From Armatimonas sp043757465 (GTDB taxonomy: Bacteria; Armatimonadota; Armatimonadia; Armatimonadales; Armatimonadaceae): a stretch of 64,000 nt of DNA. A model generated the notes under the pieces. That model did no database searches. It was not told the DNA's origin and was given only the letters and a program-made list of their open reading frames with translations. Made by a program: the position numbers and the translations under genes. The DNA is taken from assembly GCF_043757465.1 (NCBI RefSeq), contig NZ_JAYVPL010000147.1:36360-100359 (forward strand), read 5' to 3'. Positions 49,909 to 57,202 of the stretch are shown piece by piece (position 1 is the first letter of the stretch; every line of letters starts with the position of its first letter).

Positions 49909-50322
49909 CTACAGCAGCTCCTCCGGCTTGAACCAGAGTGCGATCTCATCAGCGGCGGTCTCGGGGGCATCGGAGCCGTGAATCAGATTCAACATCATAT
50001 CCGACGTGTAGTCGCCACGGATCGTACCGGACGTCGCATTGACGGGCTTGGTGGCCCCAATCATATTGCGGCAGAGCTGGATCGCATCGGAGCCTTCCCA
50101 GACCATCGCGACCACGGGGCCACTGGTGACAAAATCAACCAGCTCACCAAAGAAAGGACGCGCGGCATGAACAGCGTAGTGCGCCTCCGCCGTGGCGCGG
50201 CTCGGGACAAGCTGCTTGAGCCCGACAAGCTTCAGGCCCCGGTTCTCAAAGCGACCAATGATCTCTCCGACCAGACGGCGCTGGACACCATCGGGCTTGA
50301 CCATGATATAGGTTCGTTCCAT
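49909..50322 (-). CDS. ndk: Nucleoside diphosphate kinase
   Basis: A 137-aa protein, normal length. MERTYIMVKPDGVQRRLVGEIIGRFENRGLKLV, the catalytic H115 in NLIHGSDAPETA, and the final EIALWFKPEEL identify Ndk, which equilibrates NTPs and dNTPs by a phosphohistidine. Conserved RxM in LCRNMIGAT and NATSGTIRGDY are intact. Confidence 0.97.
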   Translation of the reverse strand: MERTYIMVKPDGVQRRLVGEIIGRFENRGLKLVGLKQLVPSRATAEAHYAVHAARPFFGELVDFVTSGPVVAMVWEGSDAIQLCRNMIGATKPVNATSGTIRGDYTSDMMLNLIHGSDAPETAADEIALWFKPEELL

Positions 50323-50411
50323 CGTGTTTTATGTATCCTGACACAAAGTTTGGGCGCACCACGGTTCGCGGCACGCCCACCAAGGAGTTATTTTATCATA
50401 TTCCGCTCGTT

Positions 50412-51869
50412 TTAACGGACGGAGAGCGGGTTCTGAGATTCAAGCTTACGGAGCGCCTCTAGCTGCTTGAGGCGCACTTTATCACCAGACTTGCGCAGGC
50501 GCATCTCCAGTACGACCGACTTAGCGATTCGCACAAACCGAAACCAGCGGGCATCCTCAATGTCTTTGGCATACCCCCCCTTGCTCGCCTCTTCCACCGC
50601 AAGCCGAACCTGTGCGAGATCGGCGAGCTGTGTCGGGCGCTCCTCAAGGTAGGTATTGGCCTGAGCAACGGCCTCTTTCCACTCCTCCGAAGTAGCACGA
50701 CGATTACCCAGGCTAGGGAAGCGCTGGTTGAGATCCTGACGGGCGGCAGCATAGCGCTTCTGAACATCTGGCTCCAAACGAATCCCACCCGAGCTGCTAG
50801 GTTTCATATCCCGTGCGACGCGCTTTCGGAAGCGCTCGTAGGCGACTTTCACCCGGTCTTCCCCTTGGGCTGTCGGCCCCAGTTTCTCACTCAGCCCCTC
50901 CAGCGCTGCGCGTTGTGCAGGAGTAGCGGCTTTCTTGAGCTCGTCCCAGGAAATCGCCGTGATCTCCTCATCGGTCTCGATGGGCACGAAGCGCCGCAGA
51001 AAGACATCGCTGGTCACGACGGGCACATCAATGGACTCCTCGTTGATCTGGGTCCAGGCGAAGGCCTCGTCCATCCCAACCTTGCCATCTTTGTTGTAGT
51101 CCGGCTGAACCGACTTACGCCCCAAGCGGTCTTTTCCCGTGAGTGCCGCGAAGAAGTAGCTGGTAAAGTCGTGGTACTCCTCCTCCTCGACCTCGGGCGT
51201 GCAGCCTGCCGCCTCACGCTCTTTCACCGTCGCAAAAAAACCACAGAGGGGATGGTTTGTCAGCTCGCCCTCAGGCAGGCCACCAGCAAAGAGGAGGTTC
51301 CCAAACGCGCCGGAGAAACACTGCACCATCACGACCGTCACCGGGCGCTTTGCAGGCAGCTTCTCTAAATGTCCGGCAAGGGCCGTGGTGGTCAGTGCGC
51401 TATTGCCCCAGAGATCGTAGCGGTTGTTGTCGTAGGACTGCCGCCCCGGCGAGCCATGACCGGTGAAGTAGAGCATGAGGGGCGCTTTATCCCCCTCACC
51501 TGCTAGCTTCTCAAAGATGCCCGTGACGGTATCAGACGTACTTGCTCCATCGCGGCGGGGCACGTCGCTCTTGCGGTACTGCAAAAACGGGGCGCCTTTT
51601 GCGGGGCGGGGGCCATCCCCAAAGAGCGTCCGAAGAGACTTCTGCGCCTCGGTCTTGGTGGCGAGAAACTGCACAATGGGTGTGTCGGTCTGGCCATCGG
51701 CAAAGAGAATCGTGGAGCTTACCTGCGTCGGCAAGAGCCCGTAGACATAGCGCACATTGCTCTCGATAGCCACCTGGTTGTACTCAGGTGACGGCCCGCC
51801 GCCAAAGATCACGCAACGCAGCGGTGCGGGAGCGAGCAGAAATGGAGCGAGGAAGATCGGTGCAATCAT
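50412..51869 (-). CDS. Secreted caspase-fold (C13/C14-like) cysteine peptidase with EF-hand
   Basis: A 485-aa protein with a hydrophobic start (MIAPIFLAPFLLAPAPL), probably a signal. The caspase-fold dyad is H138 in LYFTGHGSPG and C184 in VVMVQCFSGAFGN. A calcium-binding EF-hand (DYNKDGKVGMDE, residues 257-268) lies between the peptidase domain and a helical, charged C-terminal region of about 180 residues. Legumain-like or metacaspase-like calcium control is inferred. A TAAAAT box lies 5 nt before ATG 51869. Confidence 0.75.
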   Translation of the reverse strand: MIAPIFLAPFLLAPAPLRCVIFGGGPSPEYNQVAIESNVRYVYGLLPTQVSSTILFADGQTDTPIVQFLATKTEAQKSLRTLFGDGPRPAKGAPFLQYRKSDVPRRDGASTSDTVTGIFEKLAGEGDKAPLMLYFTGHGSPGRQSYDNNRYDLWGNSALTTTALAGHLEKLPAKRPVTVVMVQCFSGAFGNLLFAGGLPEGELTNHPLCGFFATVKEREAAGCTPEVEEEEYHDFTSYFFAALTGKDRLGRKSVQPDYNKDGKVGMDEAFAWTQINEESIDVPVVTSDVFLRRFVPIETDEEITAISWDELKKAATPAQRAALEGLSEKLGPTAQGEDRVKVAYERFRKRVARDMKPSSSGGIRLEPDVQKRYAAARQDLNQRFPSLGNRRATSEEWKEAVAQANTYLEERPTQLADLAQVRLAVEEASKGGYAKDIEDARWFRFVRIAKSVVLEMRLRKSGDKVRLKQLEALRKLESQNPLSVR

Positions 51870-51902
51870 GTAACATTTTACCGCGTTTTCTAATGCTGCT
51901 AT

Positions 51903-52838
51903 TTAGAGCGAGGGCATTCTCCCGCCAGGGAGGACGAACTTGATACCAAGTGTCCGTAGATACGTTTGCAGCCCGGCGTCTTGCATGGGGATTAAGTGTG
52001 CTTCGCGAGGGGATTCATTGAAGTGCGCGTGCCAGTAGCCCGGTGGGGTAATAAACGACGAGAACGGCTTCCAGTCCACCTTCACGGGGTCGAGGATCTC
52101 GCCTTTATCGTTGATCTTCGTCCCGACCAGCGTGTAGCAACCAGGGTCACAATCGAGGATCAAATCCAGCGCCACGGACTCGTGTCGGTGCGGTAGCTGT
52201 ACGGCATTTAGAGGAAGCACCCCGAGCATCGCCCAAAGCGTGTGTGTTACCGTGAGTGTTTGATTTAGTTCTTTGTTGACAAGCAGGACGCTGATGCGGC
52301 TCCGGTTGATGGCATCGCCTTCACTCTTGGCTCTATCCAGAGCTTTGAGAGAGTCTTCGGAGGTGTAGAGAGTGGGCTTGAAGCGCTGCGTGTCGGCCTT
52401 TGCCCCTAAATACCGAAGCAGCGGCTCATCGTGGACGAGATAGAACGCGGAGTCGGTCTCCGCGAAGTGGCGCGTCTCTTTTCCCGTTGGCAGAACCACA
52501 AAGTCGCCGGTCTTCCAGGGAATCTCCAGGCCATCGAACTCCGTACGGCCCTTGCCTCGGATGACGTAGTAGAGCTGCGAGGTCGCGTTGAAACTTACCG
52601 TGAGGCTTTCGCTGGGCAGGATATGCACGAAGTTGGCACAGAGCGCCGGGCTGGTCGCGGGGCCTTCACAGCCGAGTTTCTCGCTCACATCGAGCGGGAT
52701 GAGCTGCGTGCCACCGGCCTCGTGGAGCGCACTACTGAACTCGGCATACGGAATTTTCGAGATCGCGCCCGATCCAATCGGATCGGCGGCTTTCGTGTAC
52801 TCGTAGTAGAGACCGTTTTTCGTTAAATTCTTCAGCAT
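51903..52838 (-). CDS. Bicupin protein
   Basis: A 311-aa protein with two cupin barrels. The first has LYYVIRGKGRTEFDGLEIPWKTGDFVVLPTG with few metal ligands; the second has LPHRHESVALDLIL and ITPPGYWHAHFNESP, which carry the His-rich metal site. The overall arrangement recalls gentisate 1,2-dioxygenase-like bicupins; the substrate is unknown. ATG 52838 follows a GTG at 52865 that would add nine residues. Confidence 0.72.
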   Translation of the reverse strand: MLKNLTKNGLYYEYTKAADPIGSGAISKIPYAEFSSALHEAGGTQLIPLDVSEKLGCEGPATSPALCANFVHILPSESLTVSFNATSQLYYVIRGKGRTEFDGLEIPWKTGDFVVLPTGKETRHFAETDSAFYLVHDEPLLRYLGAKADTQRFKPTLYTSEDSLKALDRAKSEGDAINRSRISVLLVNKELNQTLTVTHTLWAMLGVLPLNAVQLPHRHESVALDLILDCDPGCYTLVGTKINDKGEILDPVKVDWKPFSSFITPPGYWHAHFNESPREAHLIPMQDAGLQTYLRTLGIKFVLPGGRMPSL

Positions 52839-52874
52839 AAAATTAATCTCGGGGTTGTTTCGCACACGTCGTCA

Positions 52875-53330
52875 CTAAGGGATCAGCGACTTTGGGCCGC
52901 GCAGGAAGTAGTAGGCAAGCGCGAGGGCAAGGACGGCGCAGACGATAACCCAGACGGGGCTCCCAGAGCGTGGCGTGTCGTGGGAGGCTGTTGTGGCGGG
53001 GATGTGCCCTAGCTCGACTGCTTCCTTGGCTTCCTTCAGACCAAGCCCCGTTGCCTCGCGCAAGAGTCGAATCGCCTGGATCTTGTTTCCCTGTTGTAGC
53101 GCCTCCATCACACTCGCAGGCAGGACGGAGGGGGGGGGCGGGGCGGAGAGGGGGGTAGACCTTGCTGTCGGGACGCTGCCCGTGCCGTGTGTGTAGGCAT
53201 CAATGGCATCCTTAGACTCTTTCAGCCCGAGGCTCGTCTCCCTATGAAGGCGCTTGATAGCTTCGAGGGTATTGCCCGCCTCAAGTGCCTGGAGCACACT
53301 GGCAGGAAGTGGTGTTTTCTGTGTCTGCAT
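52875..53330 (-). CDS. Tail-anchored protein with two L7/L12-CTD-like segments
   Basis: A 151-aa protein. Two related segments, AIKRLHRETSLGLKESKDAID and AIRLLREATGLGLKEAKEAVE (about residues 20-45 and 75-100), match the helical signature of the ribosomal protein L7/L12 C-terminal domain (K-x-VR-x2-TGLGLKEAK-x-LVE). They are joined by a Pro/Ser linker. A single membrane helix (VWVIVCAVLALALAYYFL) ends the protein. The ATG at 53330 is preferred over an earlier frame opening. Such proteins may regulate membrane or ribosome-related processes; that is unproven. Confidence 0.7.
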   Translation of the reverse strand: MQTQKTPLPASVLQALEAGNTLEAIKRLHRETSLGLKESKDAIDAYTHGTGSVPTARSTPLSAPPPPSVLPASVMEALQQGNKIQAIRLLREATGLGLKEAKEAVELGHIPATTASHDTPRSGSPVWVIVCAVLALALAYYFLRGPKSLIP

Positions 53331-53423
53331 TCTGTGCTCATTGTGCCACAGATTAGCCCCTTCCCGCAGACCACAGACAATAATCAATCGGGGCAAATTC
53401 ATCGGGGCGTCCAACTTCTTCGT

Positions 53424-53831
53424 TCATGTCGTTTCTTCCTGTGCCGGGGCGATCTCAAAAACCGACTGGGAGCGGAAGAAGCAGACATTGAACTCCTTGA
53501 AGAAATTCATCTGTCCCAGAAGAAGTGGAACCTGATCCGTCTGTGCCCAGGCAAAGGCAAGCTGAACAGGTGGAAAGTGGGCGACCGTTGCCACAAGGAC
53601 GACCCCTCTGGCCGGAACGGAGGATAGGTTGCCGGAGAGGGTCAGAGGCCGATGCGAGTCTTCCCACACCAGCCCAAGTGCCAGCCCTGCCGAATGGGGA
53701 AGTACACTGATCGCTGCCCCGCTGTCCAACATTCCCGCCGCTGTGATGCTTTGCCCTTGATACATCAGTGTAACATGACCTGGATTTCTTGTCGGCTTCC
53801 AAAACCTCTTGAAGAACTGCCGCCACGTCAT
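53424..53831 (-). CDS. Retropepsin-like aspartyl protease
   Basis: A 135-aa protein with one D-S-G-A motif (MLDSGAAISVLPHSAGLALGL), as in single-domain retropepsin-like proteins that act as dimers, then VPLLLGQMNFFKEFNVCFF. The family usually reads D-T/S-G-A. ATG 53831 has a GGAGAACT site. Its N-terminal half overlaps the frame of the gene starting at 53994; such short helical genes commonly precede these proteases in cyanobacteria-like genomes. Confidence 0.7.
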   Translation of the reverse strand: MTWRQFFKRFWKPTRNPGHVTLMYQGQSITAAGMLDSGAAISVLPHSAGLALGLVWEDSHRPLTLSGNLSSVPARGVVLVATVAHFPPVQLAFAWAQTDQVPLLLGQMNFFKEFNVCFFRSQSVFEIAPAQEETT

Positions 53832-53994
53832 AGTTCTCCGTGGGCGACCAGATCGGATACTCCTTGTGCGGGAAAATACCCAATCGAGCAAGTTCGTCTT
53901 GTTGGTCAAGCTCCTCCAGAAGCTCTTGAACTAGCAGGAGCTTTTCAGGACGCGGGAGCAAGTGAATGGCAGGGCGTAGCTCTGTGAGGGACAT
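53455..53994 (-). CDS. Small helical protein upstream of the aspartyl protease (C-terminal end uncertain)
   Basis: The frame begins at ATG 53994 with SLTELRPAIHLLPRPEKLLLVQELLEELDQQDELARLGIFPHKEYPIWSPTENYDVAAVLQEVLEADKKSR, about 75 residues that look like a real helical protein of a type found before retropepsin genes. Beyond that, the frame stays open to 53455 but overlaps the protease in another frame and shows no protein-like pattern. Either the gene once stopped near 53770 and lost its stop codon, or the two truly overlap. The call applies to the first 75 residues. Confidence 0.5.
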   Translation of the reverse strand: MSLTELRPAIHLLPRPEKLLLVQELLEELDQQDELARLGIFPHKEYPIWSPTENYDVAAVLQEVLEADKKSRSCYTDVSRAKHHSGGNVGQRGSDQCTSPFGRAGTWAGVGRLASASDPLRQPILRSGQRGRPCGNGRPLSTCSACLCLGTDGSGSTSSGTDEFLQGVQCLLLPLPVGF

Positions 53995-54019
53995 GCCGTC
54001 ATTTTATCCGACGGGCACT

Positions 54020-55408
54020 TCAGACGGCAAGCAAAAACGCGGCGGCGGCGGCGGGGGTGCGGTCTACGGCGACCACGGGGCGTCCGACTTCTTCGTTGAC
54101 TTGTGTGAGGGTCATTTCATCCAGAAAGAACTCGGTGCCGTCGCGGAGCATGACGTTAGGAATGAGGATTTCGTCGCCCAGATTCGGGAAGGCTTTGAGC
54201 GCATTTACTAAATCTCGCCCGACAATCAGGCCGGCGATATTGATATTTCCCTCGAAGAACGTGTTGTGGATCGCGCAGACATTGATCTGTAGCCCTTCGA
54301 CTTTATTAAAAATCTCCGCGAGCTGCGTCAGGAGCGGCCCGGCGATCTCTCCGGTGGCAAACGTGACGCGTCTCGGGCGCGGCGCACGCTTGGGGAGATC
54401 ACGCTTGAGCTTCTCGCACTCGTCCAGAAACAGCCGCACCAGCCCGACACCGTCTTCGAGCTGTGGAAAACCCTCGTACTGGGAGCGCGACGGGATCGGG
54501 AGGCCGCCGCCGAGATAGAACTCGTCGGACAGATAGACAAAGCGCGTGCCCAGCTCTTTTAAGTACCAGCTTCGGAGCGGCTCGACTTGCCCTACCCACC
54601 AGGCTTTCTGCTCACCGTTCCAGGTTTCGACGGGCGCGAGGCGCTCACGGAACTGCGTGATGCCAATCGGGACAACCGCCACCGAGATCACGCCACCAAA
54701 CTCCCCGCGCTTCTTGGGATGAAGATTGGCCAGGTCCGTGATGGTCTCAAAGAAGATCTCGCCGTCGTTGTAGTGCGGCACAAGCACCACTTGCGCATGA
54801 ATCTGAATCCGCGCCTCAACAAGCTTCTGCAGAATCTCCCGGATCGGCTCCGGGCCACGACGACCTAGGATCTTGCCACGCGCCTCGGGGTCGGTGGCGT
54901 GAACCGAGACATAGAGCGGTGAGAGGCGCTGCTCACAGATGCGCTCTAATTCGCCAGGCTTTAAGTTGGTGAGCGTGACATAGTTGCTGTGTAGAAATGA
55001 GAGCCGGAAGTCATCGTCTTTGATGTAGAGGCTCGGGCGCAGGCCCTTGGGCTGTTGGTAGAGAAAGCAGAAGACGCACTTGTTCTTACAGATATGCATC
55101 CGGTCAAATAAGTCCTCCGCAAACGTAATCCCGACAGGTGCATCGAAGCCTTTCTCGATTTTCAGTGTGAGTAGCTCGTCGCCCCGCTTCACGGCCAAGC
55201 TCACTTCCTCGGCGGCGGAGTAGAAGCGCCAGTCCACCACATCGGTGAGCGGGTGGCCATTGACGGAGAGCACCACGTCCCCCACCAGAAGCCCAGCGTC
55301 CTGGGCGATGCTGCCCGTTTCGATGGACTCGATCGCATTGCGGGGAAGCCGAGGGCGCTCAAGATGCTCAAGGCGCTCGTGGGTGGCGACGGGAAGGGTT
55401 AGGGCCAT
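54020..55408 (-). CDS. PDZ / radical SAM / DUF512 protein
   Basis: A 462-aa protein. Residues 25-85 are a PDZ-like domain (SIAQDAGLLVGDVVLSVNGHPL). A C-x3-C-x2-C motif at C107-C111-C114 (HICKNKCVFCF) binds an Fe-S cluster in a radical-SAM-like barrel; the C-terminal part (VGLVRLFLDECEKLKRDLP, INVCAIHNTFFEGNINIAGLIVGRDLV) is DUF512. This combination is known as the cyanobacterial FeS oxidoreductase family (TIGR03279). The reaction is unknown. A TACAAT box lies 8 nt before ATG 55408. Confidence 0.88.
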   Translation of the reverse strand: MALTLPVATHERLEHLERPRLPRNAIESIETGSIAQDAGLLVGDVVLSVNGHPLTDVVDWRFYSAAEEVSLAVKRGDELLTLKIEKGFDAPVGITFAEDLFDRMHICKNKCVFCFLYQQPKGLRPSLYIKDDDFRLSFLHSNYVTLTNLKPGELERICEQRLSPLYVSVHATDPEARGKILGRRGPEPIREILQKLVEARIQIHAQVVLVPHYNDGEIFFETITDLANLHPKKRGEFGGVISVAVVPIGITQFRERLAPVETWNGEQKAWWVGQVEPLRSWYLKELGTRFVYLSDEFYLGGGLPIPSRSQYEGFPQLEDGVGLVRLFLDECEKLKRDLPKRAPRPRRVTFATGEIAGPLLTQLAEIFNKVEGLQINVCAIHNTFFEGNINIAGLIVGRDLVNALKAFPNLGDEILIPNVMLRDGTEFFLDEMTLTQVNEEVGRPVVAVDRTPAAAAAFLLAV

Positions 55409-55416
55409 AGGGCTCT

Positions 55417-55422
55417 ATTGTA
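55417..55422 (-). promoter_or_regulatory. -10-like box of the PDZ/radical SAM gene
   Basis: TACAAT on the minus strand, 8 nt before ATG 55408 and directly beyond the hairpin array. Confidence 0.45.
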
Positions 55423-55445
55423 TCGCTCGTAATCTCTCTGAGTCT

Positions 55446-55596
55446 CGCCCCCATAAACGGGAGCGTCTTTTTGTCGCTTCGCGACACGAAGGGCGTCCCG
55501 CCCATGCCGAGCACCGAGTAAACTCGGTATGGCCCGAAGTGGCCTTTGTGTCCGAGGCACGAGGACAATAAGACGCCCCGGTTCATCGGGGCGGTC
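55446..55596. ncRNA. Array of six stem-loops between two minus-strand genes
   Basis: In 150 bp there are: GCCCCC-loop-GGGAGC near 55446-55465; GTCGC-TTC-GCGAC at 55473-55485; GGGCG-TCC-CGCCC at 55491-55503; ACCGAG-TAAA-CTCGGT at 55513-55528; GGCC-CGAAGT-GGCC at 55531-55544; and CGCCCCG-GTTCAT-CGGGGCG at 55574-55593. The last, read on the minus strand, is followed by TCTTATTGT and is a plausible terminator for the Tat-protein gene. The others could be a structured RNA, a repeat element or a regulatory leader. No protein-coding signature is convincing here. Confidence 0.5.
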
Positions 55597-55608
55597 TCTC
55601 CAAGGCGA

Positions 55609-57159
55609 CTAAATCCGCAGCAAGCCGCAGGCTTGCTCGTAACCGTCGGCACGCTTGCCAAACTCGCTGGCAGTCACCCGAGCCAAGGCGACTAAGTGAT
55701 CCCAGCGGTGCGCTTTTCGGGTACGACGGAACTCCTCTGAGACCGTGCGATAGTACTTTTCGGCGTGGAGAGTACCATCCTCGCTGATCGCGTAGTTGAG
55801 CAGAAGTGGGAAGACGCGGGATTCGGAATGGCCTAGTGCGCCGTAGTGTTCCATCAGCGCAGCGGCGTGGGCTTGGTTGTTCTCCCGAATCGCACCGTCG
55901 AGCTCGCATAAAAGTGCTGCTGGGTCGGTGGTGGTGACCTGCGCCTTTTCCTCAACAAAGGGATAGGCGGGCAAATTTTTCCAGTCACGCCCCGTCGGCG
56001 CTTGTAGGTGGTAGCCCGCCACAATCAGCCCGGCCACGGCGTTCTCGTGGGAGCTGACGGCGGCGATATTGCGCCAGGCGTTCATCGAGTCCGAGGCATG
56101 GACACCGTAGGAATCGCCGTGGACACTGCCAATCGGTTTGCCGGGAAAGGCTTGCGTCCGGCCTGGATCGCGGAGCACTTGCTGGGTAGCCGCCAGCGAG
56201 AGCGCCTCGCCAATCGCACTGAGGCCAAAGCCCTCCGCGAGCGCCCCTCCCACAGCATCGGCAGCCTGCGCGGGCGTGGAGGCGAGGAGCGTGTTGCAGA
56301 AAGCCCGTACCCAGGCATCGTCAGCAGTGCGAGTACCCGGTGAGCGGCCCACCAGCTTATGCGCGTCCAGAACTTTCGGGAGGATGCTGCGGATCGCGGG
56401 CTCAGGCCGGCCCTGGGCAACCCGCTGTTTCTCCGCACTGACACAGTAGTGCACCGACTGCCGCAGGGTGGTGTGCGCATGCTCTTTCCCCGTCAGGCCC
56501 AGCAGATCCCACGCCCGATACGCTAGCACCACACGGTGCACATCCACCTCGTCCTGAACCAGTGTCTGGAGTGCATTAAATGCAGCGTGGGGAGATTGTG
56601 CCACGAGCCCCGCAAAGAGTGTCTCGGCCTTGTCCAAGTCCTGACGGCGCATCGCCTCACGCAGCGTCACGCGCGTGTCCAGCGGCAATGCAGGCACAGG
56701 GTGGAGCACTTCCGCGCTCCGTCCGCCCTTAGCCTGAATCTGGCTGGTGCTCCGGTAGATAACTTTGAGCACCGGCAGCGCACGGCGGGCGGCGGGGAGC
56801 TCGGCGGTCATCTGGTAGGCGGGCAACAGCGCCATGAAGGCGTGGTAGCCGACATAGTCCTCGCCACCAAATGTCCGGGCATTGGCAAGCGCGGCAGCGG
56901 AGACCAGCTCTCGAAGCGATGTTCCTTGCGCGAGGCGATTCACCACAAGCGGGAGCATCTTCTCGGCGGAGTTCTCTTGCAGAAGCGAGACGAGCGGCTC
57001 CAATCGCCCGAATGTTAGTGCATTGGTATCGCCCTCGTGTTCGGTCTCTGCGCGAGCGGGGGCAATCCCCAGCTCAGCGGCGAGCGGGACTCCCACACTT
57101 GCCACCAGCATTCCCTTACCGACATCCGCCAGAAATCCACGACGTGTTTGCGATTCCAT
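55609..57159 (-). CDS. Tat-exported hypothetical protein
   Basis: A 516-aa protein with a twin-arginine signal (QTRRGFLADVGKGMLVASVGVPLAAELG). The mature part is largely helical (AYRAWDLLGL..., ANARTFGGEDYVGYHAFMALLPAYQM, HGDSYGVHASDSMNAWRNIAAVSS) and lacks recognised catalytic motifs. Similar proteins occur in planctomycete-like bacteria as hypotheticals. A GGAGGCTACTTACAATG start gives both a ribosome site and an ATG at 57159. Confidence 0.7.
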   Translation of the reverse strand: MESQTRRGFLADVGKGMLVASVGVPLAAELGIAPARAETEHEGDTNALTFGRLEPLVSLLQENSAEKMLPLVVNRLAQGTSLRELVSAAALANARTFGGEDYVGYHAFMALLPAYQMTAELPAARRALPVLKVIYRSTSQIQAKGGRSAEVLHPVPALPLDTRVTLREAMRRQDLDKAETLFAGLVAQSPHAAFNALQTLVQDEVDVHRVVLAYRAWDLLGLTGKEHAHTTLRQSVHYCVSAEKQRVAQGRPEPAIRSILPKVLDAHKLVGRSPGTRTADDAWVRAFCNTLLASTPAQAADAVGGALAEGFGLSAIGEALSLAATQQVLRDPGRTQAFPGKPIGSVHGDSYGVHASDSMNAWRNIAAVSSHENAVAGLIVAGYHLQAPTGRDWKNLPAYPFVEEKAQVTTTDPAALLCELDGAIRENNQAHAAALMEHYGALGHSESRVFPLLLNYAISEDGTLHAEKYYRTVSEEFRRTRKAHRWDHLVALARVTASEFGKRADGYEQACGLLRI

Positions 57160-57202
57160 TGTAAGTAGCCTCCCTTGGCAAACCTACTATACCGCGCTTC
57201 TG

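Noticed and set aside
55368..55661. 97-codon minus-strand frame across the hairpin array
   Set aside because: It overlaps the ends of both neighbours and is built from the stem-loops; I treat the block as non-coding structure.
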